This document shows, piece after piece, positions 28,655-41,960 of a stretch of DNA of 64,000 bases. Location: positions 124,001-188,000 of the forward strand of contig CAJQUW010007056.1 of NCBI GenBank assembly GCA_907163375.1. Direction: 5' to 3'. The notes beneath the pieces are model-generated. The model was not told where the DNA came from. It saw only the letters and a program-made list of their open reading frames with translations, and did not search any database. Each line of letters starts with the position of its first letter. The stretch's first letter is position 1. The DNA is from Prostheceraeus crozeri (taxonomy: Eukaryota > Platyhelminthes > Polycladida > Euryleptidae). The translations under genes and the position numbers were made by a program.

Positions 28655-31217
28655 CTTGTGATCTGTATTGAGACAGAGTCCCGTCGTGCTTCCTGAAGCC
28701 TCCACTACACGCCCGCTTGTGCCAAGCAGTCCAAATACTCGATGCTGCTTAGTCTGCGACGTCTTTTGGTAATCTTTATCTGTCAGTAGCTTTCTAACAT
28801 ACGCCCACAGTGCAGCAAAGGGATTAATCTTGCTAGTTCAGCTGCTTATTGTAAATATTGCTTGACCCATGTATTACGGACAGATGCGAGTTAATCTTCT
28901 AATCTGAGAGCAGCTTGAACATCCAGTCAGTAATCGCGATGATTTGGTGTAGCATTAAGAATTTCGTGCCTGTTTTCACGGTCATGGACCCACGTATCTA
29001 AACTATGAGGGGCTTATGACAAGATCAAAATCTTTATAGTCAGAAGGAATTATGTTTTCGTATTGCAAAAGATCATTCTTAAACAAAACAATACTTTGAT
29101 CAATAAAGACGACCATAAATCATAATGTTCTCGGAGGAAGCGTTTACGAAACAATGTTAGAGATTGCTGCATCTGCGCAGCAGTCTCTTTATCAACTAGG
29201 TATGTGAAGTCGATGCCAAACACATCCAGGGTTGAAAAATAATAATTGGATGAGTTTAAAGTAATTTATTAGAGTTATTTTAGAGTAATCAATTAATTAT
29301 AATTCGTGATTATTAAAGTTTCTTCCTTCTGGTGATGACAAAAGAGCTGGTCGATATAAAAAATTACAACAACAACAAAATACATTTTACAAATACTTGG
29401 GTTCCTAATTTTGATGTTTAAAAAATGACCGATGTTAAAAAAAGAGAAGAACGAATAACAGTGCGCAGTTCTTGAAGCTGCTGGCATATCAAAGAGAAAT
29501 TGCTTCGATTGAGCATCTCTCGCTTACTCAGACGACTGATTTTCGTAGTTAATGAAAAAGTTGAATTCCGTTTCCCAGAGATGTTAAACTTTGCTAGTGC
29601 TGTCATTTTAGCAATCAAGTGACTTTTTAAAATTAGTTATTGAGTTTTAACGTTTTGTCCTTCCCTTCGCACTTCGAAATGAGAGCAGCAGAACATGTCA
29701 TTCCATTAAAATAATAAAACAAAAAATGCTTTTTCTGATTCATAGCTGCGTCGATTTCGTTACTGTCCAAGCGGTTGCATCTCTGCCTTCAACATCGAAG
29801 ACAAAAAGTTCGAGACCAGCAACTAAGTTTGTCGAAGGAAGATATCGGCAGAGTATCCGGTTTTATCTGGGGAATTTTTAGAGAACGACTTCTCAACGAC
29901 GAAGACGACTTCAAAACGACGTAGAAATCTTTCTTAATTGATTTCTACAATATCAGCAGCTATATCTGCATTTTTCCAGCAAGACCACGCCTAAATGTTC
30001 ATTGTCATTTAAATTAACTAAATGATGCTGTAAACCAGAGCTGTCAAACAATGCTCCAGTCCCTATGTCCACATCAATGTTTTGGTTATTATGTAATGAT
30101 TATTTAGCATGTGGACATAAGTCATTTTGCTGTAATCTTCTATCGTATTTATTGCTCAACAATGTGCTAAAAGTAGTCTATTTCATCACTCGTCAATACT
30201 GATGAAAAAATGTCAAACAAAGTTTGCAAGTAAGTTGACAATGCAAACGAAAATGAGCACGAAAGAATAGTTAAGCAAAGAAAATTATTCCATGGTTTTA
30301 TCAGCTGCAGATTTCAAGTCAATGTTGGTATCAATGTTACTGAAGGACCTGAGCAAATGGGACACTCAAACTGTTGCATCAGACTTTCAGCATTTGCGTC
30401 TATTTGATATTCGGTTAAGTATACAACCTGTGAGTTGCATTTCTGATTATCGCATAGTCATAACACACTTCAATTTCACATTTTTGACAATGCCCGTGAT
30501 GTCAGGAACTACTTCTAAACTGTTATCGCAATAATCATTTCACTGTCATTTATCATGCGCTGTTGTCACCTGATAGCAATTATCACAAACATCCTGACCA
30601 AAAACGCGATTCTTCTTGTATACAGTCGGTTGTGTAGTGCCGTCTTCGACAATATGCTAACCATCTGAATGAATTGGCTAATTAGCATATTTATGAAATG
30701 TTGCATTCACCAGAAAATGAAAAATAATCCGTTGTCAGTTAATGTAAATGTAATATAACGTGAATCTTCCTAATTCGATTAAATCCAATATGAACTCTAA
30801 TATTGCGAATTTTTTTCAATATCATTCAACTACCGTCACATAGGAAATATTGTTTCACGTATTCAGACGACTTTTGCTCAATAATACATGGAGAAAACAT
30901 ACATTTTACCACATTTAAAAGGCAGTATAGACATGATTTTAGTTATCCTATTCCAAACAATAGGTAAATGGCAGATTTTTCCTTATTCCAACATAAATCA
31001 TTGAAAAGCATTATCATTCAAGCCTCCTCGAAGTCAAGTGAGCATCTGGTTTACATCATAGCTCATATCATCCCCTATATTAGGCCCTATACATCTCCCT
31101 ACCACACACCTCTCATAAGAGTGATTGTGATAGGTTCCTTAACCTCATGCCAACGGCAGACATTGAATCTGTCAGAAATTTAGAACTTATCGTCGAGCAA
31201 CGCAGAAGTAGAGCTGG
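28655..31217. other. Region upstream of the host gene start; nothing recognised
   Basis: The first ~100 bases may be 5' untranslated exon or the end of a first intron. I see no promoter element I can defend, no long ORF with a recognisable motif and no clear repeat. Confidence 0.3.
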
Positions 31218-31900
31218 ATTAATCAATCATAATCACAATCACGTCATTGAAATTTGATTAATCAGAATTCCGGCAGCATGGTTGAAATGGAGGGATCTTA
31301 GCAGCCTGCTGTGCAATAAAGACATCCCAATAATGTGTAGAGCGAAAGTGTACGAAACGTGTGTGCGATCAGTACTATTATACGGAGCGGAAACCTGGCC
31401 GTTGACTCAGCAACAAAGAAGCCGACTTGAAGTGTGTGACCAGAGGATGTTGCGCTACATGATGAAGATCAAATGGAGAGACCGGGTCACTAATGACGAT
31501 GTAATGGGAATGTCCGGGCTGACACACCTGAGGAACCGAATTCAACAGAGGAGGCTTCGATGGTTTGGTCATGTCAGGAGAGCGGAAGAGAAGGTCATCG
31601 GGAGAGTGGAATCCATGAAGGTGGAGGGAAAGCGCCCAGTTGGAAGACCAAAGAAGACATGGCGAAACTGCGTTCAAGAAGACCTGGATGCCCTCAACAT
31701 CAGCGAGCACCTTGCCCAAGATCGGGACCAGTGGAAGCGAGCCATCAAACTCCGTCCAACCTCAAGCAATGGGACAAGAAGGACGTAAAATGAGAAGTGA
31801 AGCAAGCATTAATCTAAATCATAATCAAGGTTTTGAAAATTTAATCAATCATTATCACAATCAAAATCACGCTAATTAATCAGTAAATTTGATTAAATTT
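31218..31900 (+). pseudogene. 3' fragment of a non-LTR LINE (RT C-terminal region)
   Basis: The frame from about 31261 to 31788 reads AAWLKWRDLSSLLC, then VRSVLLYGAETWPLT, RRLRWFGHVRRAEE and KRPVGRPKKTWRN, the C-terminal region of RTE/CR1-like LINE proteins (YGxETW, RRLRWxGHVxR, GRPxxxW). The polymerase core is missing (5' truncation). AATCATAATCACAATC-type repeats flank it on both sides (31218-31245 and about 31806-31885). The frame itself is intact, so the insertion may not be very old. Confidence 0.75.
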
Positions 31901-32066
31901 GATTTTTGTCAACCGAACATCAGCTGAGATCAGAACTTGGCCATCGATGGCAGAGTGACAGCTACTATGTAAGGACAGAAAGCTCATGATGTCGCAGAGA
32001 GTGCCAATCATCGATGCACAGTCATGAACTCGTCATGGAACATCTTCCCTACAGGTCACCACGTGA

Positions 32067-32384
32067 CCTATCATCATATTCAACCTACCCAGCGCTCACG
32101 ATAAAACGGCTGAGCTGACCACCTTGGTCATAGTCACAATTTGACCTATCATCATCATATTCAACCTACCCAGCGCTCACGATAAAACGGCTGAGCTGAC
32201 CACCTTGGTCATAGTCACAATTTGACCTATCATCATCATATTCAACCTACCCAGCGCTCACGATAAAACAGCTGAGCTGACCACCTTGGTCATCGTCGCA
32301 ATTTGACCTATCATCATCATATTCAACCTACCCAGCGCTCACGATAAAACGGCTGAGCTGACCACCTTGGTCATAGTCACAATT
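32067..32384. repeat. Minisatellite, about 81-bp unit, four copies
   Basis: Four nearly identical head-to-tail units start at about 32067, 32145, 32226 and 32307 (CCTACCCAGCGCTCACGATAAAAC, GCTGAGCTGACCACCTTGGTCAT split over the unit). The first lacks one CAT triplet. AATCATAATCA repeats follow at 32396-32425. Confidence 0.9.
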
Positions 32385-33225
32385 TCGAACACACTAATCA
32401 ATCATAATCATAATCAGGCTTATGGCCGCCTTAATTACAATTAATCAGCTGATATTAGCAGAGTATTTGAAGATTCACCGAACTGGGAAGGTCTGGTTTC
32501 GACGATACCATCAAAGACGCGGCTTTCGAACATTGACATCTCCGTTTCTTGAGTGCACACAGCATCAATGGGACTGACCGTTAAAAAAGCAACAGGAGGC
32601 GATGATGCAGAGATCTATGTCTCCCCATCCGTGCTGTGCAGAACTGTGACAGCTCTTGTGGAACCCTTGACCCATTTATTCAGCCTAGTTTATTGAAAAC
32701 TGAAAATATCGCTCCGGTACAATGGAAAAAGGCACACGTGATACCAATTCTTACAAGGAATTGCTCTGTTCTCCAGCTTGCTCAGTCATTCTGGATATTT
32801 GAAGCTTGTTTGGGTCACTTTTTTGTTTGAAGTTGTTGCTCACGATGGCCGAAGCACGCTGTATTGCGTTGAACATGCCAAAAATAAACCGTCGTTATGA
32901 ACTGATCTGATGAATTCCCATTACACAGCAAGCAGTATATAATACTTTTGTAATCTCACAAGAACCGCCAGCACCCTTGACACTGTCCACAGGACGAAAC
33001 GCGTCGGGATTTTATTGTATTTTACAAAATATACACTACGTGTCGAAACAAAGGGAGAGACCGTTTTTCTTTTTGAAACATGACTTTGAAGAACCTCCCG
33101 TACCGACAGACGCTGACTCTCTGCTAGGAATGACCTATTCGGTATCAGAGGAGTTATCTAAATCTTTCTCAAGTCTCGAATCGTATGGCGCTGACGGCAA
33201 CACATTGCAACAGGGACATTGAATA
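32385..33225. other. Stretch with no recognised gene
   Basis: Two short frames (32636-32830, 32977-33222) have no motif I recognise. The phrase GGACGAAACGCGTCGGGATTTT at 32992 recalls Penelope 3' ends but is not enough for a call. Confidence 0.25.
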
Positions 33226-33305
33226 TCTAAAGAGAATGACAGCTATTAAGTCAATACAAGACACCAACATCTTTGACTCCCCGACCGCACTCGCCCGCTC
33301 GAGCA
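33226..33305 (-). mobile_element. SINE tail fragment
   Basis: The reverse complement matches the tail of the SINEs at 42508-42612 and 42937-43008 (GGTCGGGGA.TCAAAGATGTTGGTGTCTTGTATTGACTTAA split by variable sites, TCATTCTCTTTAG). The tRNA-like head is missing. Confidence 0.6.
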
Positions 33306-34477
33306 AGTGCACACTCTTATCGCATAATATGCTACTGACTTCTGTCAATGAACAATAAAAATTCCTCCTTTTGGATTTTTAGCTTTCTGACTCAATCTTC
33401 TAAAAATGTAATCAATTCTATTTATTCAAATACCAATTATTGATAAATAAACGACAAAAACAGCATTTCAATATAGACCTACATGCATATAGCACATTTA
33501 GCTAATAGGAAGTGCATTTCATATGATTATACATGAGATTACAGAAGCAAAATTTCAATGATTAGATATACCTAAGTCTCTATCTAAGAACGTAATCTTG
33601 GTAATATTGAACGCGTCATTCAGTGATATTATTGTCATAATTTCAGTTGTTCCAAAATGTAACACGTATACTGATGAGGTTCCCTGATTTAGGTATACGG
33701 ATGAGGGTTAAACTGCTGCGTCACTGCATAAAAGGTAGCTACTTTTACATTTTTTCTACCTTTTCCATGCATCATTTATTGAGAATAATAAGCAAAAACA
33801 AATGTTCTAGTAATACGAGCTAAAAAGTCATTTACAAAATGCAGAAAAATATCTGTTGAGATGGCGCGATTTTCCAAATAAAAATCATTAAGTAAAAACT
33901 CCTGTGTATGTTCATGGCCACGCTTGTTCTCTCGTGAACTACAACAAGTGATGCATACATTCAATGTTCAATATCACAATCTTTCATTAAATTCCACTCA
34001 CACGAATACGGACATCTCAGATCTAAAACAGTTGATTCATAGATATCTCACGAGCCTGCAACGCATAATAAATCGTGTCCAATACAATAATGAAATGTAA
34101 AATCTTTATGACACAGTGGAAGATCCATCAGAAATAAAATAAAATAAAAACAATTATAACAGCGGAATGGAAAAAAATTAAGGATCAAAAAATAAATAAA
34201 TAAATGCAAGACACGTATAACCGATAATCAATTAACATACAAAGAAATGACGTTAAGTAAAATACACCAAAAATCAATAGTACAACATTAAAAGTAAAAA
34301 CTATACGGATAAATGAAGCTAAAATAATAAATAAATAATAACTTAAAAATCAAATAAATAATAATAAATTAAAACTCAAATAAATTAGTTAATACTGAAG
34401 ATCCAGTACATTAATACTGATGAAGTGGATTACTGTTACAGAAAATCTAATTCTGTTAATATAAGTATAACATACAT
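33306..34477. other. AT-rich stretch, probably Penelope 3' flank at its right
   Basis: From about 34130 it is simple-sequence rich (AATAAATA, AAATAATAA). It sits below the C-terminal Penelope fragment on the minus strand and may be its 3' tail. No gene seen. Confidence 0.3.
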
Positions 34478-34606
34478 TTAGCAAAGTCTCAAATTGTGAA
34501 GTCTATCCTTTTGAATACACAAAGATGGATTTCGTCGTCTAATAGTCACGCTTTCTGCTACACTTAGCTGGAAGGTTGTTCTATGAAACTTCTCAACTGT
34601 AAAACC
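34478..34606 (-). pseudogene. Penelope-like protein, last ~42 codons
   Basis: The minus strand reads VEKFHRTTFQLSVAESVTI then RRRNPSLCIQKDRLHNLRLC and a stop (34480-34478). This matches the closing block of Penelope-like proteins and is similar to LESLYISYMRPALCVQKEL at 26445-26557. Upstream coding sequence is not recognisable. Confidence 0.5.
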
Positions 34607-35217
34607 CTTTTCATCCTGGCTAATGACCGCTCCCTTCTCATTATATAAGAAAAATATCTAGTAAGCAAATCTAAGAATAAAAAAATTATGAAAACAAAGC
34701 AATTAGAAAAGTTCCTTTATGAAACTTGTTGCCCAAATACCGATCATGAAATTGATGCTCGTGCATCAGCTCTCATGAGCGTAAGGCGAGTCAATATGAT
34801 TGACTTAGCTTCCCCAAAAGAAATTTCGGATTGCGTCGCCAACGAGTTACAATTCGGTCAGCCGTTTCGGTGCTCTCCTAATTCACCAAAGACGGTAATA
34901 GCGAAGGGGACGCATCTATGATCTCTTAGTTTTGCTCGCATCAGCAATATGTGTGATGTTTCGCGGATGCACAACCGTCAAATCTACAGCAGCTGACCGA
35001 CCCAAGTTCCACACAGGAATTAAAATGTAAGCCGGTCGTGTCATTGAATCGTCAACAAAGCCAGCACCAGACTCCAACTTTGGATTTAGCAGAGCCTGTC
35101 GGCAGACACTGTTGAGGGCAGTTCGTGAATTATCACATTTGACAAATGTATAACAAGCTCGCCGCTGTGCCTCTCACGTTGACTGGCACGGCACTTATTA
35201 GAGAGAAAACACTAAAG

Positions 35218-36223
35218 CAGTGGTGGGCAACCAAGTTGGGATAGCGGGCCACCAATTTTAAAAGGGAGTAGTATGGGCTTAATATTCTATTATTCCGTAC
35301 TTTGAAGTGAACATATGGGCTGCTGTAACGTACGTGCATATACAGTGGTCGCATTTCATAATAAAATTTTACATGTTAATGTATACAGCAGTATTGTACG
35401 CAACTAATTTGTTTGGTATTAATTAAGGAACCATAATGTACTTTCTACAATTCATGTGAGTATTGAAGAGCAAACAGGCCTGTAACAAATCATGGAAGCT
35501 TTTCTTTTGTGTAATTAAGCGGTAATTTTACTTTTTGGTGATTTGACCGACTGTACCTTATTTCATCCAAAGACAACGGTCTGTAAGTGCAATGCAACTA
35601 TCCGCCTGAAAGCCGCGCATGATAAAATTGATTTTGCTACAATTATTGATTATGCTACATGTACATGCGTGCACATATGTCACCCAAACATATACGGTTT
35701 TCAAAAACCCGTACATGGGCTCCACAAATGGTAGTCGTGTGCTAATGCCGATCCTGTATACGAAATGCATGTATATTACTGTAGTAGTATATAAGTGAAA
35801 TTCAGCAAGAATATTTGAAGAAAATGTTGTTAACCTGAAAAAATCTTGTGGTTGGATTCCTCCATTCGTAGCCAATGCCTAATTATAATATCCTCTTTCT
35901 AGCTTCATGAAGGCGTGGTTTGTTGCGCAGAGAAACATGATCAGCAGGTCATCGAATGCTATGTGACTTAGCATAAATTGGCGCAGGTGATCACCATCTT
36001 GCGTTTATGCGAGAAGATATTCATTGCGAAAGAAGCATACTTGGATAATTTGAATGTGAATTTTTGTTTTTTGTGCCATCATATTGCTCATTTAGTTGTT
36101 AATTAATGGTTTTGCAAATTCTAAAGAGGATCCATCACACTTAGAAGCACTCGAAATCGGAGTGAGTCATTTTCACATCATCGATTCAAATAATGTCCGC
36201 GGGCCACGCGTTGCCCACCACTG
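35218..36223. mobile_element. hAT-type non-autonomous transposon, CAGTGGTGGGCAAC ends
   Basis: The ends CAGTGGTGGGCAACC and (reverse) CAGTGGTGGGCAACG continue with GCGGGCCAC on both sides. Flanks CACTAAAG (35210-35217) and CACTAAAT (36224-36231) form an 8-bp target duplication with one mismatch. The 1006-bp inside has no transposase. Confidence 0.8.
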
Positions 36224-36231
36224 CACTAAAT

Positions 36232-37642
36232 CATGTAGCCGGTCAGAGCACCAAGTCTAGATAACGTGGGCGGTCGTGGGCTCAAGTCATGTGAGCTCGG
36301 AGAGTATTTTTTTGCGTGACAATTTGATATAGCATTTATTCATTCCATTTAACATTTATATAACATTGAGTCATTGTGCGTTGCAAGTCGGAGATCAAAT
36401 CGTTCAATGTACAAGTGTGTCTCAAAATAGCTTGTAGCTCCATTTATCACGCTTACAAGTGTACTTGAAATGCCTTCCGCTAGAGTGTTTCGTAGACAAA
36501 ATGTGGTCCAATTCCATGATAACATTTTATGGCTACTTGAGACCATCACACGCTATGCATTGCGGACCAAAGATTTGAATAAGTAGTGATTCTCTCCATT
36601 GTTTTCATCACTGAAGATTGAGTGGAGAAATTTCGCCCGCATTTGAGGCCTGAGTGGTCTACTCTGGTTGAAACATACATGAAGTTGTGACTACTCATGC
36701 ATCTTCGTTTGTGTTTGCACCCAACTGAAAAATACAAGGCTCAAATGCTGCTATAAATTTGTGAGAAAAAAAAGGCACAGAGAAAATTAAAGCAACATCC
36801 GCACAGATAAAAATCTCGATTGGAATTGCATATCCATTAATTTTATCAACCAATCAATTAATTGGTTCCAATTAATTGAAAACTCATTAAGGTCAATCAA
36901 TTTTTGACATCAATGGAATCCGGTGTCCAGGATGATTACTAAACAACTATTTGAGTTTTTTGGCCGTTTTCATGAGCAGCATCTTCTGACGACTCACAAC
37001 TATATTACACGTTTTATCCGCCCCGCTGAGGACCCTCTAGAGTTTTGTGCTCACCTGTATCACGTCCTGTTTCACAACTCTGATCGACAGTTGAGTTTCA
37101 CTAGTTCTGGCTGACTGCTGCAGACTGGTTTCATTGTGTTCAATCAGAGTGACTAATCACCTGGCTTGCTGACGTAGTTGTGTCTGACAGGAGATTAATC
37201 AAAGTTGAACTTGTTGTTGAACTTGCACGTACGCTGATGATAAAACAAATGTACCACACCATCAATGGTAGAGACTATCTGGCGACATGTTGCGGATGCT
37301 TAAACTGTCAATCGGTGCGACACGAGATTTCCCTGGCATGGCCTGGAATTGATGCGGGCATTGTGCAAGCAGATCCATCAAGTTGGCCTGTTAGAATGGT
37401 AAAGATTCTATTTAACGAAAATTGATAACAATAAGTAGCCTACAAAAAATACACCTGAACATATAGTGAAGTTAATAATCTGGGAAAGGCAATGCTGCAC
37501 CGTCATCAAAAGAAAATGCACTGTCCCATTTACATACCAGGCTAATCTCGAAGACAGTGAGTGGCCTGTTGGATGATTCTTTTTCATCTTAATGAGATCG
37601 CTCTGTGATGCTCTGACATGCTGTGCGAAATCTTCTCGGTTA
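36232..37642. other. Stretch with no recognised gene
   Basis: Frames at 36923-37114 and 37180-37425 show no known motif and no good splice context. No repeat recognised. Confidence 0.25.
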
Positions 37643-38405
37643 ATAGTCCGGGAGCTAGCGTGAACTTGTGCAGGAAACGAGGTCACATAGCATAGCACTC
37701 ACATAGCATTCACATAGCATAGTACACCTCTAACCTACTGCAAAACTTCGCGTCTGCCGGATCAGATCATTTGCTTTTCAGAAATAGAGAGGATAACACA
37801 ATCCTATGTATTTCCAATGGTAAAATTGTGACATTTAAGGTGTTGACTCCATTTTTTCGAATTTTTGCTCATAAAAGTTACACAAATTGGTATTTTGTTG
37901 AACTGGTTATTATAGAAATCATCTACAGGTCATGATCTTTCAAATGAGTTATCATTCAGTGACAGAGGATGAAGTAAAGTGTGCAAACAGACACTTTTCG
38001 TTTAAGTATATCAACAATTCTCCTGAAATTTCTATGTTAAAATTTGCAGTTACACCAACAAAAAGTGTCTGTTTGTACACTTTACTTCATCCTCTGTCAC
38101 TGAATGATAACTCATTTGAAAGATCATGACCTGTAGATGATTTCTATAATAACCAGTTCAACAAAATACCAATTTGTGTAACTTTTATGAGCAAAAATTC
38201 GAAAAAATGGAGTCAACACCTTAAATGTCACAATTTTACCACTGGAAATACATAGGATTGTGTTATCCTCTCTATTTCTGAAAAGCAAATGATCTGATCC
38301 GGCAGACGCGAAGTTTTGCAGTAGGTTAGAGGTGTACTATGCTATGTGAAAGTTTTATGTACTACCTCGTTCCCTGCACAAGTTCACGCTAGCTCCCGGG
38401 CTAGA
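37643..38405. mobile_element. Large foldback element with 290-bp nearly perfect arms
   Basis: 37709-37998 and 38061-38350 are reverse complements with very few mismatches and a 62-base loop. After a short break the symmetry continues outward (37643-37683 against about 38365-38405: GGGAGCTAGCGTGAACTTG). The outermost ~76 bp of each arm match the satellite unit at 19155-21734 (GAGGTGTAC, TATGTGAAAG, CCTCGTTCCCTGCACAA, GCT.GCT.CC). No transposase. Near identity of arms suggests recent formation or gene conversion. Confidence 0.85.
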
Positions 38406-38540
38406 AGGCAAAGCAGAGGCTATCAGTAATTATTATCGAGCGCTTGTCTATGCTGATCATAGTAATGAAAAAATGCAATATTTGATGATATACATGTAGA
38501 CCGATGAAACACATTGAAAGATGTCTTTTGAAGTAATACG

Positions 38541-38655
38541 TAACAGATAATGGATGATTTTGAGGTCATTATAGAACTTATTAACCGAAGGCCGCTAGGT
38601 TAATTTGAGGTTAATAAGTTCTATATGACCGAAATAAATCTTCCATTATCTGTTA
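38541..38655. repeat. Small foldback element
   Basis: TAACAGATAATGGA...AGAACTTATTAACC faces GGTTAATAAGTTCT...TCCATTATCTGTTA, arms of about 46 bp with a few mismatches. The apex CGAAGGCCGCTAGG is GC-rich. Confidence 0.7.
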
Positions 38656-39854
38656 TAATGCATGCTATAGATATGTTTCAGAAGAGGTTGATAATTTCCA
38701 TAATTACCTCTGTACACGGATATCTCTCATAATTACCTCTAAACACGGATATCTTGAAATCTATATCTTGTTATTTCACAGGTTTTTGATTAACATTTTT
38801 CCATTATGAAACATGACAGGTCACCATGCTATGGTAAATTTTACAGATTATTGAGATTCAAATTTCTAGAGATAGAAGCATACAATTTCTAGAAGCACCT
38901 TGATAAGGATGTGTCAGTTTGCAGGCTGCATAATAGCAATAGTCGGTTGGTGAACAAAAAATGGAAGATTTTATTTATCTCATGGAAAATTAACAAAAGC
39001 AAATGGTGGCCTAATTGAATGCGCATGTGCTGAATATAGCATATGCAAGCCTATTCCTATTATGCGTTGCATCAAACAGATATTTTGAGGAACGCAGTTA
39101 TCTGCAAAATATTATTCTTCAGCATCTCGCGTGGAAGGTCAATAGGCTATATCGATAAGATTGCTATTTTGATGCCCTTTTAAATAGCATGATTTTTGGA
39201 CCTGGATATATTTTGGAATAGTGAATGGTTGTCTCGACATAACGCCCTGTCTAATTTTCACAAAATTCTGATCAACATTGCAGAAGGTTAATGTATTGTC
39301 ACACAACCAAAATGATGTTTCACGGGTTATCATAGAATATATAAACAACGGAAAGGTTGCAGTAAAAAAAAGAGGCTGAATATTTGATGAAATTTTGTGA
39401 AGGAATGCAATGTTTTGGTTGATCACACTCAGCGTAATAATGACGGAAGCAACAAGAGGAAGAGTTCTGTTTATCATCCAAAGAAACGCTCTAGCTCGAC
39501 ACCGATAGTGACTTGGATGTGGTACCGGTATGTTGATTTATATCACTACAAAATATATGTTGGGCCGTCACATTGTGCAGTCCTATGGTGCAGTCAAAAC
39601 GCTCTTTTTGCAAGCATCATCCACAGTAGAGCTATAGCTGCACCTGGTAGAATGACCACTATCAAAGCTGGAATCGTTCAACAAAATGGCTTCTCTCAAT
39701 GAGCGCGCTAACAGACATTACCGCAGCAAAAGCAAAGTGAGCGACTGCAAGTCCATTAGAAAACTCTTCAAACCTGAAGGCGAAATCCGAAGATGCTTTT
39801 TCTGATTCTATTATGCCTAGTCACCGTCATCTATATCGTTGCAAAGCAGGTGAA
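38656..39854. other. Stretch with no recognised gene
   Basis: Plain sequence; frames at 39139-39702 have no known motif. Confidence 0.25.
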
Positions 39855-39935
39855 TCTAGGTACTATAATATCTAGGTAATTATGGTACTCGGCTTCGCCT
39901 CGTGCTATATTTTGGAATGTCGTAGCTGCATAACT
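39855..39935. repeat. Degenerate foldback with GGCTTCGCC apex
   Basis: The apex ACTCGGCTTCGCCTCGTGCTA is the same as that of the clear foldback at 52398-52499. The arms here are badly eroded. Confidence 0.4.
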
Positions 39936-40429
39936 ATAATGTCAATCAATTAACCGTCTCATACTTAAATTATTTTTAAAATTAAAGCTAGTTTGGAAAA
40001 GAATTCAAATGCATTTTGCGGGCGTTCTAAGGATCGTACGAAGCAATGAGGTGCCGTTACAATCGCATAGACCTCCTCTTTCTTTTGATTATGAATTTTT
40101 ACCGTTTTAGGATCAGATGCAGGTCGAAATGTCGCCAAATAGACACAATATGAATGAAAGAGTTAATCATAGCTGTAACTGGAAGCAATCAAATAATTGC
40201 AATTGATGGTTCACTGATATCTCACTTTGATACTTACTATAGCGAATAAAGCTACATGCATAAGCTTACTTTACATGTCGCCTGAGGCCATTTTGTTAAT
40301 TCCGGCGATGAGTAGATCTATTGCATGAGATACATTTAGCTATATTCTTAAAAGGATGTGATATTGATGAATTTCATTACAAACTTTGAGCAACAGGCCG
40401 TTAGTGATAATAAATTATTGAAGTAAGTC

Positions 40430-40969
40430 TCTTCTAGACTCGTCTAGTATTTCTCGTCTAGACTATTGTATTCTCTTCTCTATGGTGTCCCAGACTGTCA
40501 ACTTCGTCCGCTTCAAGCGGTTCAGAACGCTACTGTTCACTTCTTCACTAAGACTTCAAGACGTGAGCACATTACACCGGTCCTTCGTGACCTGCACTGG
40601 CTTCCAGTAAAGCAGCGCATTCAATTCAAGTTGGCTGTCATCGTATATAAGACGCTACATTGCCTATCCCCGCGATACCTTACCGACGACTGCCACCCAC
40701 CTGATCCGATTGGAGATCGTCTTCGTTCATCCTCCAGTCCCTCCATCTGTCAACCTATAACCGGAACCCACACCCTCATGGGCGACCGTGCTTTCTCGGC
40801 AGCGGTCCTACACTCTGGAATAGTCTTCCTATAAACATCCGAGACTTTGAAATTGGCCTTTTCCAATTTCGTCGCAAATTAAAGGCGTTCTTGTTTTGTT
40901 CCGTGGTGTGAGCTGTACAGCGGCGCCTTGATACATTCGGGTTTATTACAATAATAATAATAACAATAA
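40430..40969 (+). pseudogene. 3' end of an L2/CR1-type LINE
   Basis: The frame reads SLLYGVPDCQLRPLQAVQNA, then REHITPVLRDLHWLPVKQRI, LSPRYLTDDC and GDRAFSAAV, continuing after one frameshift near 40798 with GPTLWNSLPINIR and FRRKLKAFLF: the C-terminal block of L2/CR1 RT proteins. An AATAATAATAATAACAATA tail follows. It is 5'-truncated and frameshifted. Confidence 0.8.
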
Positions 40970-41544
40970 GTGAGCGGATAGCCACAAGGCCCATATAGCA
41001 GAACATAATGGAGATTTCAAAGTTATCATGAGAGTAATTGCATATTGCAAGCCAGAAATGCTAAGTAGGCTATGCACCAAATAGTAGTGCTGCAAAATTA
41101 GTTGAAAGCTGTCAGCTCGTGAATAATTGACATGTTTAGGATCATCTCAAAAGAAATCTTTCCAAGTGCGATAATTTTCTTATGATGGTGAGTAATAACG
41201 GCATTGCAGGTTAAACAGTCAGTTAACCAACTTCCACATTACAAAATAATCACTCAATAAATTGCTATTTTTCTTTCAGAGCAAGCAATTATTAGCAGCT
41301 TTTTATAACAGGAATGAATTAACTGTGACCAATTCATTGTTATTGACCCGGATGCAAAGTGTCAAATTCTGTGGCACATGTACAGCTTCCTTTGCATTAT
41401 AAACTATTTATATTTTAATGCTTTATATGTATGATGTAGTGTCGTAACAATGATATCTTGCATCGATTCGGTTGAGAGAGAGAGAGAATACTATATTCAC
41501 GGCAAATTCATGCATGCATTGATGATGATTTGCAATTCTCATTT
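40970..41544. other. Stretch with no recognised gene
   Basis: Only a short GA run (41470-41486) stands out. Confidence 0.25.
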
Positions 41545-41960
41545 AGCGTTCTTCTTTTTCGTAGAAATGTGAAGGTACCAGGTGTTGGGATTGATTTGCA
41601 CGCAAATCTGAAAACAAAAAAAATTCGTCATCCACCTCTTGTATTGTCAAGTTAAATATGACAAAGAAATACAGTAGAAAAGTAGCAGGATTACGAGTAA
41701 ATATCCAGAGGCCTTTCATATTTTTCATAAATGATTTTAATATTCACTTTTATTAGCTCATTCTCGTAACATTCCATAATCCGGTGTGTTCCATTGACGT
41801 GAACCAGCGAAAGGCCTCTGGACATGTCCGCGAAATCCTGCTAGCTTTTCTACTGTAGTTCTTTATTTAACTTGACAATACAAGAAGTGGATGAAGAGCT
41901 TTTGGATTTGCGTACAAATCAATTTCAACACTTTCTTCTTTTGATACGCATTCATAGCAT
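41545..41960. repeat. Imperfect inverted duplication
   Basis: About 41560-41720 is repeated in reverse at about 41800-41960 (AAAGGCCTCTGGA, AATCCTGCTA.CTTTTCTACTGTA, AACTTGACAATACAAGA.GTGGATGA, ATTTGCGT.CAAATCAAT). The arms differ by small indels, so this is older than the foldback at 37643. Confidence 0.6.

Noticed and set aside
32992..33222. Possible Penelope 3' end (GGACGAAACGCGTCGG phrase)
   Set aside because: One short phrase, no coding block of the family beside it.
36923..37425. Two short plus-strand frames that look slightly gene-like
   Set aside because: No recognised motif, no matching splice phases and no repeat support.
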